Origin: CBDDKW01 sp965230425
Lineage (GTDB): Bacteria; Pseudomonadota; Gammaproteobacteria; UBA1113
Assembly: GCA_965230425.1 (NCBI GenBank)
Contig: CBDDKW010000002.1
Location: forward strand, 76,581 to 140,580
DNA: 64,000 nucleotides
Direction: 5' to 3'
Shown: positions 35,681 to 45,875 of the stretch, piece by piece
Layout: each line of letters begins with the position of its first letter
How positions within the stretch are numbered: the stretch's first letter is position 1
Program-made: the position numbers and the translations under genes
The notes under the pieces: model-generated
Databases searched by the model: none
Told to the model about the DNA's origin: nothing
What the model saw: the letters and a program-made list of their open reading frames with translations, nothing else

Positions 35681-35834
35681 TATACCCATAGCGTCTCATA
35701 TTTAGGGTTTTATAGGGCAGGGATTTTCCGTTAAATAAAGACTTTAAATTGCGCGTAATAGTGGACTATTGGCAAAACTTAAAGTCTTTATTTAACGGAA
35801 AATAACATGCTAGAACAGCCTAAAAATGTGAATA
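35681..35834. mobile_element. MITE-like palindromic element, copy 2 (one end decayed)
   Basis: The left end is identical in its first 27 bases to copy 1 (35681-35707). The internal inverted pair taaagactttaaatt/acttaaagtcttta is present, and the distal part (ataacatgctagaa, cctaaaaatg) matches copy 1 in opposite orientation but loses identity by about 35834. It lies just before the 778-residue orphan gene and could supply regulatory sequence. Confidence 0.75.
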
Positions 35835-35877
35835 TCTTATTAATTTGAAAAATACAGAGCGAAAAATAAAAAATATT

Positions 35878-38214
35878 ATGTGGTTAACAGAAGCGATCAA
35901 ACATAAGTATATCGACCCTACTGCAGCTCAGATGCAAGCAGCATGTCTGTTTAGTTTAGCTAATATACATGGTTTTATAACATCAGCACCACCAAAAGTT
36001 GTACAAGGTGACTTAAGGCGTCATGCCCAAGATATTACTTTCGATGGGGCATCTTATGCTGATTATCGTCAGTCTCGACAACAAAATGATGGTTTCATTC
36101 AACGTCAAGGCACAGAACTGACCTATTTAAGAAATTTTTTTGCAGAACATGGCTTACCACAATCAATCAGTGATTTTATACTGCCGCATTTCCATCAAGA
36201 TGGCATTATGGAAATTATGGCAGATATTACTAAAGTTCTGGCACAGTATGGCGTGCATTGTCATGCTGAGATCAATCGAGTGGCATTTACAAAAGTTGAC
36301 GGAAGAATACGATTAAGTATTAGTAATCGAGTGACGTTATTACAGATCGGCAGTGAAAACCCAACTATTTATCAAGCTGAAGAATCTATTGATGAAGAAG
36401 AGGACGAGGCAACATTCCTTTTGGGCAATATTAGAAGTGAAATAGACACAGATATAGTGCAGAGGCAGCTATCTAGAATTGATCGTGGTCTAACCCAAAT
36501 ACTTGCAGATGTTAGGATGTCGGCAAATGGCGTTAGTGGAACAGATGTTGATGAAGATGCAGAGACACAACCACAGAGTAGCCCAGGAAAAGCTAAGCAC
36601 GCAAGTCTTGCCGATTTGAGTATTGAGATTGAATTCACTGAATCTGATAGTGGTGTCGATTGTCACTTACGTCAAGTATCCTTAGAGATATTGCATGAGG
36701 CATTTAAGAAACAGTATGATTTTATCCAGTCTTTATACCAACAACGCGTGCGTTTGAATAAAGCCATGCTTGGCCCTATCCCAGACACATATGATAACAA
36801 AGTCATTCTAGCTCAGGATTTAACAGAGAAATCTCAAGATTTAATGTCCTTGGGACAAGAGAAATATATTCGCTATGTGCTAAATAAATTGTTGAGGTAC
36901 CATGGTGAAAAAGGCTACGCGCAATATTGCCATGTGAAGGCAGGTGTCTTCGGATTTTTTTCCGAAGCTGAGAAAACCAGTATTGATGCTATTATTGGCA
37001 GTGATAGACGCCATATAATATTAAAAGAATTCCACTTATGCACGAAGGTTTCTGAGCAACTATCTAAGCAATTTTCCAATATAGATGAACCACCACAGGA
37101 TATATGTGATTTTGTCATCGCTGTTAGACAGATGAAATTTTCACAGGAAAATTTTATGGATAGTCCTGTGGAAGTTATTTTGGCCAAAGTTTTTAGTGAA
37201 TTGTTAAAGATGCAGCAGACATATGCTACCTATCCCGCAACTGCAGCAGCATTATCTGAGTCGATGGTAACATTATATAAGATTGTCGAAGGTAGCCCGG
37301 ATCGTCAGGTACTATATAAGAATATCCCCGAGAAGAATATTCGCTTGACAATACGGGATATTTTTGAAAAAGAAGTGCGTAAAAATATACATGATGAAGA
37401 GCGGGCAAATTATTATGTGCAATTAATTACATTAGCATTTTATATCAGTAATGGTGTTGTGACTTTAGAAAATAACCCACAGCGATTTTTTAATTCGTTT
37501 TATTGCTTGCTGGCTTATATCAAAAAAATGGATCCATATGTTAAAGACGCTATTCAGAAAATTACAGGCACAATTCAAGCATTTTATGCTCGACAAGCAC
37601 AACAGCAGGCACGTACTCGTAATAGCTCAATGACCCCGGCCGTATTACGGACTATTGAAGTTACCACAGGACATACTCAAATTACCTCAGAGAATTTCGA
37701 GCAGATTATTACTGAGCAGGGTCGCACACTAGAGAGTTTGGCTAGTATTATGCAAGAGGTCCTTATCCGGGCGAGGGAAGCAGAGTATGAACAAACTGGG
37801 CAAATTATAAAAGATATGCGAACATTGTCTTGGAAGAATGTTGAGCAATTAACTCAATATTTTAAGAGACAACATAGTAAGTCGCCTTTCGATGAAAATT
37901 CTGAATTATTTAAAGCCTTATTATTTATTCTGAGCCAACTGAGGCAACACAGTCATGAGTTTGAACAAAATCTAGCAAAAAATCCAAGTTCAGAAGCACA
38001 GCCAAGCAGTAGTTATGCTCAAATGCCATTAGGCCCAGCGGGCCATGAATCAGTAGGAGAAGATGCTGTAGCTACCCCCGTACATCAGTCACCAATTAGA
38101 GCTAGTGGTGTTTCTTCTCCACAGCCAAGTAATACTTCTACTGGCACGCTATCAGGTTCGACGGGGTATGCACAAGACGAGGATGGAATGGCCACTACGC
38201 CCATGCATAATTAA
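35878..38214 (+). CDS. Large orphan protein, candidate Dot/Icm effector
   Basis: Not recognised. From ATG at 35878 (MWLTEAIKHKYIDP) the protein is 778 residues; a TTG at 35845 would add 11. It looks mainly helical and hydrophilic with no membrane segment. An acidic patch EESIDEEEDEATF lies near residue 180, and a coiled or helical body runs from about 270 to 690. The last 80 residues are a Ser/Pro/Thr-rich disordered tail containing ATPVHQSPIR and ending TTPMHN. First of three large orphan genes on the same strand, preceded by a MITE. No strong ribosome site is visible. Secretion is inferred only from organism type and lack of bacterial homology. Confidence 0.6.
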   Translation: MWLTEAIKHKYIDPTAAQMQAACLFSLANIHGFITSAPPKVVQGDLRRHAQDITFDGASYADYRQSRQQNDGFIQRQGTELTYLRNFFAEHGLPQSISDFILPHFHQDGIMEIMADITKVLAQYGVHCHAEINRVAFTKVDGRIRLSISNRVTLLQIGSENPTIYQAEESIDEEEDEATFLLGNIRSEIDTDIVQRQLSRIDRGLTQILADVRMSANGVSGTDVDEDAETQPQSSPGKAKHASLADLSIEIEFTESDSGVDCHLRQVSLEILHEAFKKQYDFIQSLYQQRVRLNKAMLGPIPDTYDNKVILAQDLTEKSQDLMSLGQEKYIRYVLNKLLRYHGEKGYAQYCHVKAGVFGFFSEAEKTSIDAIIGSDRRHIILKEFHLCTKVSEQLSKQFSNIDEPPQDICDFVIAVRQMKFSQENFMDSPVEVILAKVFSELLKMQQTYATYPATAAALSESMVTLYKIVEGSPDRQVLYKNIPEKNIRLTIRDIFEKEVRKNIHDEERANYYVQLITLAFYISNGVVTLENNPQRFFNSFYCLLAYIKKMDPYVKDAIQKITGTIQAFYARQAQQQARTRNSSMTPAVLRTIEVTTGHTQITSENFEQIITEQGRTLESLASIMQEVLIRAREAEYEQTGQIIKDMRTLSWKNVEQLTQYFKRQHSKSPFDENSELFKALLFILSQLRQHSHEFEQNLAKNPSSEAQPSSSYAQMPLGPAGHESVGEDAVATPVHQSPIRASGVSSPQPSNTSTGTLSGSTGYAQDEDGMATTPMHN

Positions 38215-38270
38215 GAAATTTCTTCATCCCGCGGCTTTTAAGTTTCATCATCAATTATGTCGTTACTAGA

Positions 38271-38332
38271 AAAAATGTTGTCATTCCGAGCGCAGCGAGA
38301 AATCTCCTGACGGTTTAGCTGACAACATTTTT
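38271..38332. repeat. Palindrome with REP-like core between orphan genes
   Basis: Thirteen-base arms aaaaatgttgtca (38271-38283) and tgacaacattttt (38320-38332) enclose the core ttccgagcgcagcgagaaat and 16 more bases, a member of the repeat family also at 12239 and 61946. The remaining part of the 299-bp gap (38215-38513) is AT-rich with no supported gene. Confidence 0.65.
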
Positions 38333-38513
38333 CAACATGATTTATAATAGCAACTTGTTGATTTTTATGATTTTTCATTTTTTAAGCTCATTGCCGAGTT
38401 AAATTTAGCATTTTTAATATTTCTTTAATGTAGATTTAATATTAGTGTGGTTTAATAAGTGTCTGATTTATATGCATAACAATAGAGCTGATTGCAGCCG
38501 AGGATGATTCAAC

Positions 38514-40613
38514 ATGCCAGAACCAGGGCTATTTACTAACGCTGCAGTTGCATCAGCAGCATCACATCAAGCTCAAATAAGTAGCAGTAGTCAAAATTCG
38601 CAACCATCGTATCCTACATTGGTTACTTTAGAGTTAAAGAGTCATAGCAGTGACAATCTAGTGAGTGCGCAATTATCACGGCTGGGTTTACATAGCATCT
38701 CCTTGAAAACAGATACGTCGCTTAGACCAGTATTGTTAGATATAGTGCGTTCACGTCATAAGATTATAATCAATGGACAGTGTTTAAAAGAGGTCCTTGA
38801 TGCACGTTTCCAAGAGTTGACCGAAGTAGGCCATTTCAGTACTTTTATTGCAAATATCCAAATTCAAGACTGGATTAATGAGCCGTTTGCATCCAGTGAA
38901 CAAACAATTGACTTTAATTCAACAGATGATTTTATCAAAGAAGTTAACCAAAGGTATCTGCAACATCTAACTGAAACGATTGAGAGCTTTACTGAAGATG
39001 CGCATGGTTTACGGCGGTTTCAGGAAGAATGCCCTGATTTACGCAAAATGTTGCAACAAGTTATTCGTGATAAGGATTTAGCCGATGTTGATGAATTAAA
39101 TAACTTGATTCAATTTAAACAAACATTAATAGATATGCAGGCATTGTTTTCAGAGCATGTGGATAATATCAATATGATTGAAAAACTCAAAATTGTCACT
39201 GGAGATGACAATTTCTGGAGTATATTAGCCAGAGAGCACTTTAGCATGCTACTATCAACTTTACACTTACAAGAACAGTGTATGCAATTATTAGGACAAT
39301 CAAATCATTCACTCATGACGGATTTTATTAATAGTTTAAGATCCAAAGAGAAAATGATTTGTTTCCATCAAGAAGTACCCATCCCTACTTGTCTATATCT
39401 CAACATAACTCATAATAATGATGAGACTGCGCAAGTGAATTTACAGGTGGAAAATGAAGTCAGAGATATTCAAGGGAAACACATTAACGACGATGAACTA
39501 GGATTAAACTATTTAGGTTATGAAGTTCCAGTGAATCGTGAGGATCGTGACGCTAAAGGAGATCATTTACGACGTCTAGCTCCTTTGTATACTGTCACTG
39601 CACGATATAAGGCAGAACTAGGTGATACTGTGACTGCTCACATAGAATCCTTTGCGTTGAATATTAAACATCGTAAAGTGCATAAGGATTTCCCCACTAA
39701 CTTGTCAAGTGAAATTGCCGTGCGCTTGTGGTTGGCAAAAGCGAACCGTGCTGTTAACAAACTTAAGCTGCAATATCCACATAATGCTTTAAATAGATTA
39801 CATGAGTATATTAACAAAAAATTATCAAGCCATGAGTTATTATCAATAGACAGGAACCAATTATTAATACCTATTTTTCAATACATAAAATTATATGCTG
39901 ACCATAATCCAAGTAGTAATACAGTGAAAAAATTTATTAGTGAAACTGTTAAAATATATAAGCACTATTGTGTTGATGAAGATACAGTTGTCGAGCAAGA
40001 TCCGATAGATATTTTAAATAATATATTATCTTACAATCCTAATAGCAGTGATAGCATAGACAGCGAAATGCCAGAATGGCGGTCTGATAAATTATTTGTC
40101 TCAACATCGGTTGTTCTCTCGCTCTTAAAAGTAGATAAGCAGGGTGAGAAAGTTCAATTCTCGAATTATATAAAAGGCCATATCACTAAATTTAGTCAGA
40201 CTATGTTGAGTATGAACTTGAATGAATTACAATTGATGGAAGCACATATAGACCTCGTTTTAAATATTTATATGCAATTACTCTCTGCGTATGCTCAACA
40301 AAAAGAGACAATCACACCCAGACGAAAAAATATCCTTGATTATTTGCTTTATACACTGATGTGTGAGAGGGTAAAACTCCTAGCTGATAATGCGCAGTCC
40401 AACTCTGAGGAGAGGGGCATGGGATACTCATCTGATGGTTCTGACCTATATTCATCCACAGAGAGTGAACCGGATGCAGCTAGTCAGTCTACAACAGAAG
40501 CGGGCAGTGATGATGACAGTGGTGCTTGGTCTGCAGATGATGTAAGTTCAAACAGTAGTCAATATGGTGATGATTTAACTGGCAGTCAACCTAAACCACC
40601 ATCTCCCAGATAG
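38514..40613 (+). CDS. Large orphan protein with acidic Ser-rich tail, candidate effector
   Basis: Not recognised. The 699 residues have a low-complexity Ala/Ser/Gln start (AAVASAASHQAQISSSSQNS), a mainly helical middle (about 100-600), and a C-terminal tail of about 70 residues made of Ser, Asp, Glu and Gly (YSSDGSDLYSSTESEPD), ending KPPSPR. Acidic Ser-rich tails recall casein-kinase-2-type targets and E-block export signals, but neither is proven. ATG is preceded by cgagga at about 10 bases. Middle gene of the three-gene orphan block. Confidence 0.6.
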   Translation: MPEPGLFTNAAVASAASHQAQISSSSQNSQPSYPTLVTLELKSHSSDNLVSAQLSRLGLHSISLKTDTSLRPVLLDIVRSRHKIIINGQCLKEVLDARFQELTEVGHFSTFIANIQIQDWINEPFASSEQTIDFNSTDDFIKEVNQRYLQHLTETIESFTEDAHGLRRFQEECPDLRKMLQQVIRDKDLADVDELNNLIQFKQTLIDMQALFSEHVDNINMIEKLKIVTGDDNFWSILAREHFSMLLSTLHLQEQCMQLLGQSNHSLMTDFINSLRSKEKMICFHQEVPIPTCLYLNITHNNDETAQVNLQVENEVRDIQGKHINDDELGLNYLGYEVPVNREDRDAKGDHLRRLAPLYTVTARYKAELGDTVTAHIESFALNIKHRKVHKDFPTNLSSEIAVRLWLAKANRAVNKLKLQYPHNALNRLHEYINKKLSSHELLSIDRNQLLIPIFQYIKLYADHNPSSNTVKKFISETVKIYKHYCVDEDTVVEQDPIDILNNILSYNPNSSDSIDSEMPEWRSDKLFVSTSVVLSLLKVDKQGEKVQFSNYIKGHITKFSQTMLSMNLNELQLMEAHIDLVLNIYMQLLSAYAQQKETITPRRKNILDYLLYTLMCERVKLLADNAQSNSEERGMGYSSDGSDLYSSTESEPDAASQSTTEAGSDDDSGAWSADDVSSNSSQYGDDLTGSQPKPPSPR

Positions 40614-40705
40614 CGAGTTTAGAGTGATTGAATAATAGAATAATAATAAATATCAGACGTTGTCAGTATCTAACTAAGCAACGCCTCGAATGTTATTTTC
40701 CAACG

Positions 40706-40782
40706 TATACCCATAGCATCTCATATTTAGGGTTTTATAGGGCAGGGATTTAAAGCCTTAAATATGAGACGCTATGGGTATA
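40706..40782. mobile_element. MITE-like palindromic element, copy 3 (internally deleted)
   Basis: Seventy-seven bases carrying both terminal inverted repeats (40706-40732 with one base change, and about 40757-40782) joined after loss of most of the interior. The shared inner bases ttttatagggcagggattt match copy 2. It lies in the 216-bp gap before the phosphoesterase-like gene. Confidence 0.75.
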
Positions 40783-40829
40783 AATATAGTGATTATATAG
40801 AAGTAAGTATCAAGTAAATTGAGAGAGTT

Positions 40830-43800
40830 ATGGGTAGTGTAAAAGACAATAGTAAGTTGCTAGATCAAGTGCGGACATGTATTGATCAACAACATACTTT
40901 TAAATTAAAACCACCACATGACCGACCGCTTAAATTCTTAACCTATGGTTGTGCAGGCAATGGTAAAAAAGCGCAGAAGAGAGTAGCGCAACATGCTAAT
41001 GCAACTATCGAGCGAGATATTCAGCATCATATCTCCCAGGGCTTAGAGCATCAAAGTCAATACTTAGATGACATTGCTATTTTAGTGAGTGCTAGTGAAG
41101 AAGTTGTAGCACAATATTGGCCTGCACATGAGCCTATGCCGATTAAAATACCTAAAGAGAGTAGCAGTACTAATGGCTCTGATCAATCTGCTATAAATAA
41201 TGAAGGCCGAGAATTAAGGCAAGCCTGTGATCGTATTAAAGCAATGCTTACGGAAGAAGATGCACACGCATTATTTGCTCTGGTTAAACGCTGGATACAT
41301 CGTGTTCGACGTAATCCAGATATAAGTACGATTGCTGGCAATTTTGCGCATATTAAACAAGTCATCATGAGGAATGTTAGCGAAAAAACCTCTATGCAGC
41401 AAGCTATTGAGGAGGTTGAAATAGTTGAGAGAGACCAGCATGATGATGCAGAGAATATTACGCAAAAAAAGTCAGTACATGAGCTGATTACAGAAAATTT
41501 TCAGATCCTCTTCAATGAAAAGGAGCAGGATGAAGTGAAAATTTCAGCAGCAACTACATGGTTGAGTCATTATTTATCCACAGAGGATCTTAAACATACT
41601 TTAATTGAGAGCGTAGCCCAATTAAAACAACGTAAGCATGGTAATATCAATGCCCAGGAATTTAATGAGCGTTTAGCAAACTTTAAAGACTTAAGGCAAT
41701 GCTTACGGCGCAAAGCTGAACAATTATATAAACCTGATTTTGTTGTCGTACTCGGTGATAATTTTTATGATGATGGTACACCCAGTCCGACAGATCCGAT
41801 ATTTAAGTCTCATTTCTATGAGGTATATGATAAACCAGAATTAACACATCTGCGCGACCTCAACTTTTTCAATATCCTAGGTAATCATGGCTATAATTGG
41901 CACGGCTGGGCAAAATACAAGCCTGGAATAAGTGGTTACCAAAAAGCTGAGAATCAACTACTGCATACCTATTTAAATTCAGATAAGAGTGATTTTTCTC
42001 AAGATGTCATTGACTTATTTAGTAGAGAGACTGAAATTGCCTTAAACGAATTACCTAAATGGACGATGCCAAGCCGTTATTACAGTGTGGATTTTGGTGA
42101 TACAGAGATCTTTTTTCTAGATTCGAATACCTATGCGCGTGACTATTACTTGTCCTTAGTCGGTGACGCCCCCCATGCTAGCGAATTACTCAGCGGAGAT
42201 ACATCTGAAAGGTCATATGATGCTGATGAAGATCACTCTGATGAGATAATCATTGATGGTACGATTGAGGTCGGTATTGCTAGTGGCTCTGATAGTGACG
42301 ATGGTGCAGGTGCCTTATCTGAAGATGATGAAGAGCGTTTAGACGAAGAAGCTGAAACCAGCATGGGGTTTGCTGATGTAGAGTCAACCAGATATAGACC
42401 TGATGGTGTCCCATATTCACAACCTAATCAAGCTCAATGGTTTCAAGAGCGATATAAAGCAGCAAAAGCCTTAGGTAAAAAAATTATAATCGCTCAACAT
42501 CATGGTGTAATCACACCAGGGAAACGCACCTATAAAGGCGGTGATTGGAAACTGTATTTAAAACCTGATGAGTATGAGTTTCTGCGCGAGAAAGGTATAG
42601 AAACCAATGGTTGCTATAATAAAATATTGCACCAAATTTTCAAAAAGCAAGGGATCGATGCATTCTCAGAACAAGGAGAGATTTCTGTTGATGTACAACT
42701 TATCGCTGCCCATGACCACAATATTTCTTATTGTGTCATCGATGATTTGGGGATAAGCCAAGTCATCTCTGGCGGCGGCGGGGGTGAGTTACAAAAACGC
42801 AGAAATTTTGAAGATGCAGATAAAATGCCAGTATTTATGCGAAAAAATGGTTTTGCCATAGTTGATTTAGGGCAAAATAATGCTTGTAAGCAGCAGCCGA
42901 TAACTAGCACATTGTATCCAGTGAAATCCGAAGCAGGTGATTTCAGGCGTTGTTCTTATCAACATCTACAAGCAAAAGCAGTGCGCAGAAATAGTTGTGA
43001 ACTGACAGAACAATTACTTCAGGCTATTTTAACAGGCTGCCATAAATATATAGATTTTTTTGCGAAGAAGCAGGCGGAAACAAAGGGTAAATACTTCAAT
43101 GACCGATTAAACTTTAAACATTCTGATGAAGGGATTGACCGGGTCAATCGCCTTATGGAATATTTGCAGTATATACAGGCTGATTCATTTGAGACAACAC
43201 TTATTGTCTGTTATCGATTATTATCAGGTAGTGGCAGCTCGCAAGAGTCACTGTTTACCTGTGTAGAAGACGCGGTTCAACATGATTTTGATGGTTTATC
43301 TTTGCAAGCAATGAGAGAGCGTATTTATGTGAAAAATATTTTTAAAAGTAAGGCGGACAATAATAATGTCTCTGATATATGTAAAAAATCTTTATGGGAT
43401 CGTCTAGATAGTATAAAGGTACTAAGTGGAGATTTTGAGAAGCAAATTTCTGAAAAAGTTGTGGCTCATGCTCAGAGTGCTACTCTTTTAAGTCAGAATG
43501 ATAAGGAAAAACAACGTTTTAAAGCGGCAATCGATCTCGCCTTGGCTGAAATTAATCTATTAGTGGGAAAAGGCAGTGAATCAACATTTAATGTAAAGTT
43601 AAAGCATATTAAACCATTTACAACAGATAACAGGATTCACGCGCAGTGGGTTTTACGCGGGATCTTAAAGGATAAATTCTTTGCATTCATGGGATGTTTT
43701 AATTCTGATGAAGGTTTTTATCCATTCTTATCTGCTACACGTGTACTAGATATAAAAGAAAAGCAATTCTATGAAAAGTTTATGGCACAGATAACGGGTA

Positions 43801-44477
43801 TCTATAAAGCGTTAGCCATGGCAGAAAATAGTAGTCAGAGAGTATTCGCTGACATAACTGCTATTAAAAAGCAGCTTGATTCATGTATGCAAGATATCCG
43901 TCAGTGGTTTGCACTTTATCCTGATATTTATTCCCAAGTAGTCCCAGATGTTATCAGGAAAAAATATGAATTCCAACGTGAGTCAATGAAAAAACACTTT
44001 ATTGAGAAGATAAATAAGCTAGAACCTGCAGGGGAATATCCTTTCCTTTGGAGCTGGACAGAGACACTCAACAAATTAGATATTACAAATCCTGTGTTTC
44101 CAGATATTTTTGTTGAAACTTTGCGGGAGTTAATGAATGAATTATGGGTGTTAGGTTCCCCAGCACCGACAAAACAAGCCACAAAGTCAAAAGTAATTGC
44201 TTGTTTTGACGACCTGCAACGCGTTATGGATGAAAAGTATAGCAAGGGTGAGATTGACTTTATGACAAAGTTTCAAGTGCCTGAGATACAATATCCAAAG
44301 GCAAGGACTCCTGCAATGTTTGCGGGGCATCGTCGAGTTAAAGTGTCACAAGAAGCTGGAAGTCCAAATAATGGCGAACCCACAACGCCTTTGCATTCAG
44401 CTCGTGGGCGTCAATCGCGTCAATCAATACTAAGTCAGCATCGCTCCCCAGTAAGAACACCTGGATTACCGGCTTAA
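40830..44477 (+). CDS. 1215-residue protein with interrupted metallophosphoesterase domain, candidate effector
   Basis: Contains calcineurin-like phosphoesterase motifs of the purple-acid-phosphatase type: LGDNFYDDG at 308-316, GNHGY at 351-355, AQHHG at 555-559, AHDHN at 627-631, then a Gly-rich GGGGGEL. An N-terminal strand FLTYGCAGNGKKAQKRVAQ (36-54) aligns with motif I, where GDWG is usual, but the metal-ligand Asp is Cys41. About 255 mainly helical residues separate motif I from GDN, and an acidic insert (about 455-515) lies before AQHHG. The C-terminal 580 residues are helical and unrecognised, ending in a basic Ser/Pro tail (TTPLHSARGRQ, RSPVRTPG). Whether it is an active phosphatase is doubtful given Cys41. 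Third of the orphan block; overlaps the convergent small gene by 4 bases. Confidence 0.68.
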   Translation: MGSVKDNSKLLDQVRTCIDQQHTFKLKPPHDRPLKFLTYGCAGNGKKAQKRVAQHANATIERDIQHHISQGLEHQSQYLDDIAILVSASEEVVAQYWPAHEPMPIKIPKESSSTNGSDQSAINNEGRELRQACDRIKAMLTEEDAHALFALVKRWIHRVRRNPDISTIAGNFAHIKQVIMRNVSEKTSMQQAIEEVEIVERDQHDDAENITQKKSVHELITENFQILFNEKEQDEVKISAATTWLSHYLSTEDLKHTLIESVAQLKQRKHGNINAQEFNERLANFKDLRQCLRRKAEQLYKPDFVVVLGDNFYDDGTPSPTDPIFKSHFYEVYDKPELTHLRDLNFFNILGNHGYNWHGWAKYKPGISGYQKAENQLLHTYLNSDKSDFSQDVIDLFSRETEIALNELPKWTMPSRYYSVDFGDTEIFFLDSNTYARDYYLSLVGDAPHASELLSGDTSERSYDADEDHSDEIIIDGTIEVGIASGSDSDDGAGALSEDDEERLDEEAETSMGFADVESTRYRPDGVPYSQPNQAQWFQERYKAAKALGKKIIIAQHHGVITPGKRTYKGGDWKLYLKPDEYEFLREKGIETNGCYNKILHQIFKKQGIDAFSEQGEISVDVQLIAAHDHNISYCVIDDLGISQVISGGGGGELQKRRNFEDADKMPVFMRKNGFAIVDLGQNNACKQQPITSTLYPVKSEAGDFRRCSYQHLQAKAVRRNSCELTEQLLQAILTGCHKYIDFFAKKQAETKGKYFNDRLNFKHSDEGIDRVNRLMEYLQYIQADSFETTLIVCYRLLSGSGSSQESLFTCVEDAVQHDFDGLSLQAMRERIYVKNIFKSKADNNNVSDICKKSLWDRLDSIKVLSGDFEKQISEKVVAHAQSATLLSQNDKEKQRFKAAIDLALAEINLLVGKGSESTFNVKLKHIKPFTTDNRIHAQWVLRGILKDKFFAFMGCFNSDEGFYPFLSATRVLDIKEKQFYEKFMAQITGIYKALAMAENSSQRVFADITAIKKQLDSCMQDIRQWFALYPDIYSQVVPDVIRKKYEFQRESMKKHFIEKINKLEPAGEYPFLWSWTETLNKLDITNPVFPDIFVETLRELMNELWVLGSPAPTKQATKSKVIACFDDLQRVMDEKYSKGEIDFMTKFQVPEIQYPKARTPAMFAGHRRVKVSQEAGSPNNGEPTTPLHSARGRQSRQSILSQHRSPVRTPGLPA

Positions 44478-44737
44478 TGGAAGGCTTGTTCTACTTGCAG
44501 ATAATGAATTAATAAACCACACTGCTCCACAATGTGTTCAACATCACATGCTAAGTGATTTAATTCAAATAAACTACGCTTCAACACCTGATTGTGATAC
44601 GTGCAGATATTTTTATCCTTAAGAAAATCATTTAATAGAAATTCTAATTCGTGCAAAGCGCTTATAAAGGGCTGACCATTGGCAACTATATTGCCGAGAA
44701 TATTCTGATGTTGGTTTTGCATGATATGTATCTCCAT
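44474..44737 (-). CDS. Small orphan protein under a Fur-box promoter
   Basis: Not recognised. The frame is open to a TTG at 44794, but that codon lies inside the predicted -35 box, so Met at 44737 (MEIHIMQNQ, 87 residues) or Met at 44722 (82 residues, GGAG in front) is the likely start. The product is helical with HELEFLLNDFLKDKN and HLACDVEHIVEQCGLLIHYL, and holds three Cys and several His. A Fur box and strong promoter lie directly upstream, so iron-repressed expression is predicted; a role in iron handling is inference. It overlaps the end of the phosphoesterase-like gene by 4 bases, convergent. Confidence 0.6.
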   Translation of the reverse strand: MEIHIMQNQHQNILGNIVANGQPFISALHELEFLLNDFLKDKNICTYHNQVLKRSLFELNHLACDVEHIVEQCGLLIHYLQVEQAFH

Positions 44738-44765
44738 GATGCTCTGTTGTGAAGGTGTTTCCATA

Positions 44766-44794
44766 AAATTAGCAAAGCCAAGAATAACTGTCAA
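44766..44794 (-). promoter_or_regulatory. Sigma-70 promoter of the small orphan gene
   Basis: Minus strand: consensus TTGACA (44789-44794), 17-base spacer, TAATTT (44766-44771). Transcription would start near 44759, ahead of the preferred ATG codons. Confidence 0.7.
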
Positions 44795-44800
44795 TAAAAA

Positions 44801-44815
44801 TGAGAATCATTCTCA
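44801..44815. promoter_or_regulatory. Fur box
   Basis: Perfect palindrome tgagaatcattctca with AT-rich flanks, matching the 7-1-7 core of the ferric uptake regulator consensus. It lies just upstream of the -35 hexamer of the small minus-strand gene. No divergent plus-strand gene is close. Confidence 0.7.
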
Positions 44816-45004
44816 AATAAAATTCATTATTATAATTGCGAGCTAGAACTGGTCACATTATGTGCGATATTGTATGGCTTTGGCATCAATAGCCGAGTGA
44901 ACCTAGTAATTTTTAACAAATACATGAGAAAATCTTGACTCTGCGAGCCGTAACCGCTTTAATACCGCTTCTCAAATATATGCGAGATTACGCCATTACA
45001 AGGC

Positions 45005-45289
<285 letters not shown>

Positions 45290-45326
45290 TTCTAATCTAG
45301 TAGAATAGATAAGAAGTCAACCCCTA

Positions 45327-45758
45327 ATGTCAAGCTATGAAGCCATTCTACAAGAAACTAGCCGTAAACTAATCAAAGCATTAGAGCATCTGACATACAG
45401 CTATAACAAAATCCAAAAACTGCCTGATGAGTTAGCAAAAATGGATGATGAGATCATGGAAACGTGGGAAAGTTTTTCATCACGTTTTGCTCGAGTCTCA
45501 GATATTTTTGTGATGCAGTTTTTACGAACAAAAATAGCCATTGAAGAGCCTGGGTTTAAAGGTACTACCAGAGATTATTTAAATAAAGCTGAAAAGCTTG
45601 GTTTGATTACTGATGCAGAGAAATGGGTTACTGTCCGTGAATTGAGTGATCCTTGTGTATATGATTATAAGGACGAAGCTTTCACCGTCTTCTATCAGAA
45701 ACTGAAATTTTATAGTCCCTTATTATTGTCAATTAAAGATCTCATGGGTGATGCATAG
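45327..45758 (+). CDS. HEPN-domain protein (HI0074-like), RX4-6H motif altered
   Basis: A 143-residue all-helical protein resembling the nucleotidyltransferase-substrate-binding HEPN family: KAEKLGLITDAEKWVTVREL and YDYKDEAFTVFYQKLKFYSP. In the toxin family the next helix carries R-N-x4-H; here it reads RELSDPCVYDY, with no His in the expected place, so ribonuclease activity is doubtful. The usual partner, an MNT nucleotidyltransferase, is missing beside it; a 28-codon remnant of that type may lie at 46965. It follows tRNA-Phe by 38 bases. Confidence 0.62.
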   Translation: MSSYEAILQETSRKLIKALEHLTYSYNKIQKLPDELAKMDDEIMETWESFSSRFARVSDIFVMQFLRTKIAIEEPGFKGTTRDYLNKAEKLGLITDAEKWVTVRELSDPCVYDYKDEAFTVFYQKLKFYSPLLLSIKDLMGDA

Positions 45759-45875
45759 CTATCATGCATAAGTGAGGTAGAAAACTCACAAACTCATACC
45801 AATTTTGTTCCCTCTCGCACGTTGGATGATAGAAGATTTTCTCATTTAAGGAAACTTTGTGTTATACTTACTCGT

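Noticed and set aside
35681..40782. Insertion sequence with transposase
   Set aside because: The palindromic elements have no coding capacity and no transposase frame was found anywhere in the window.
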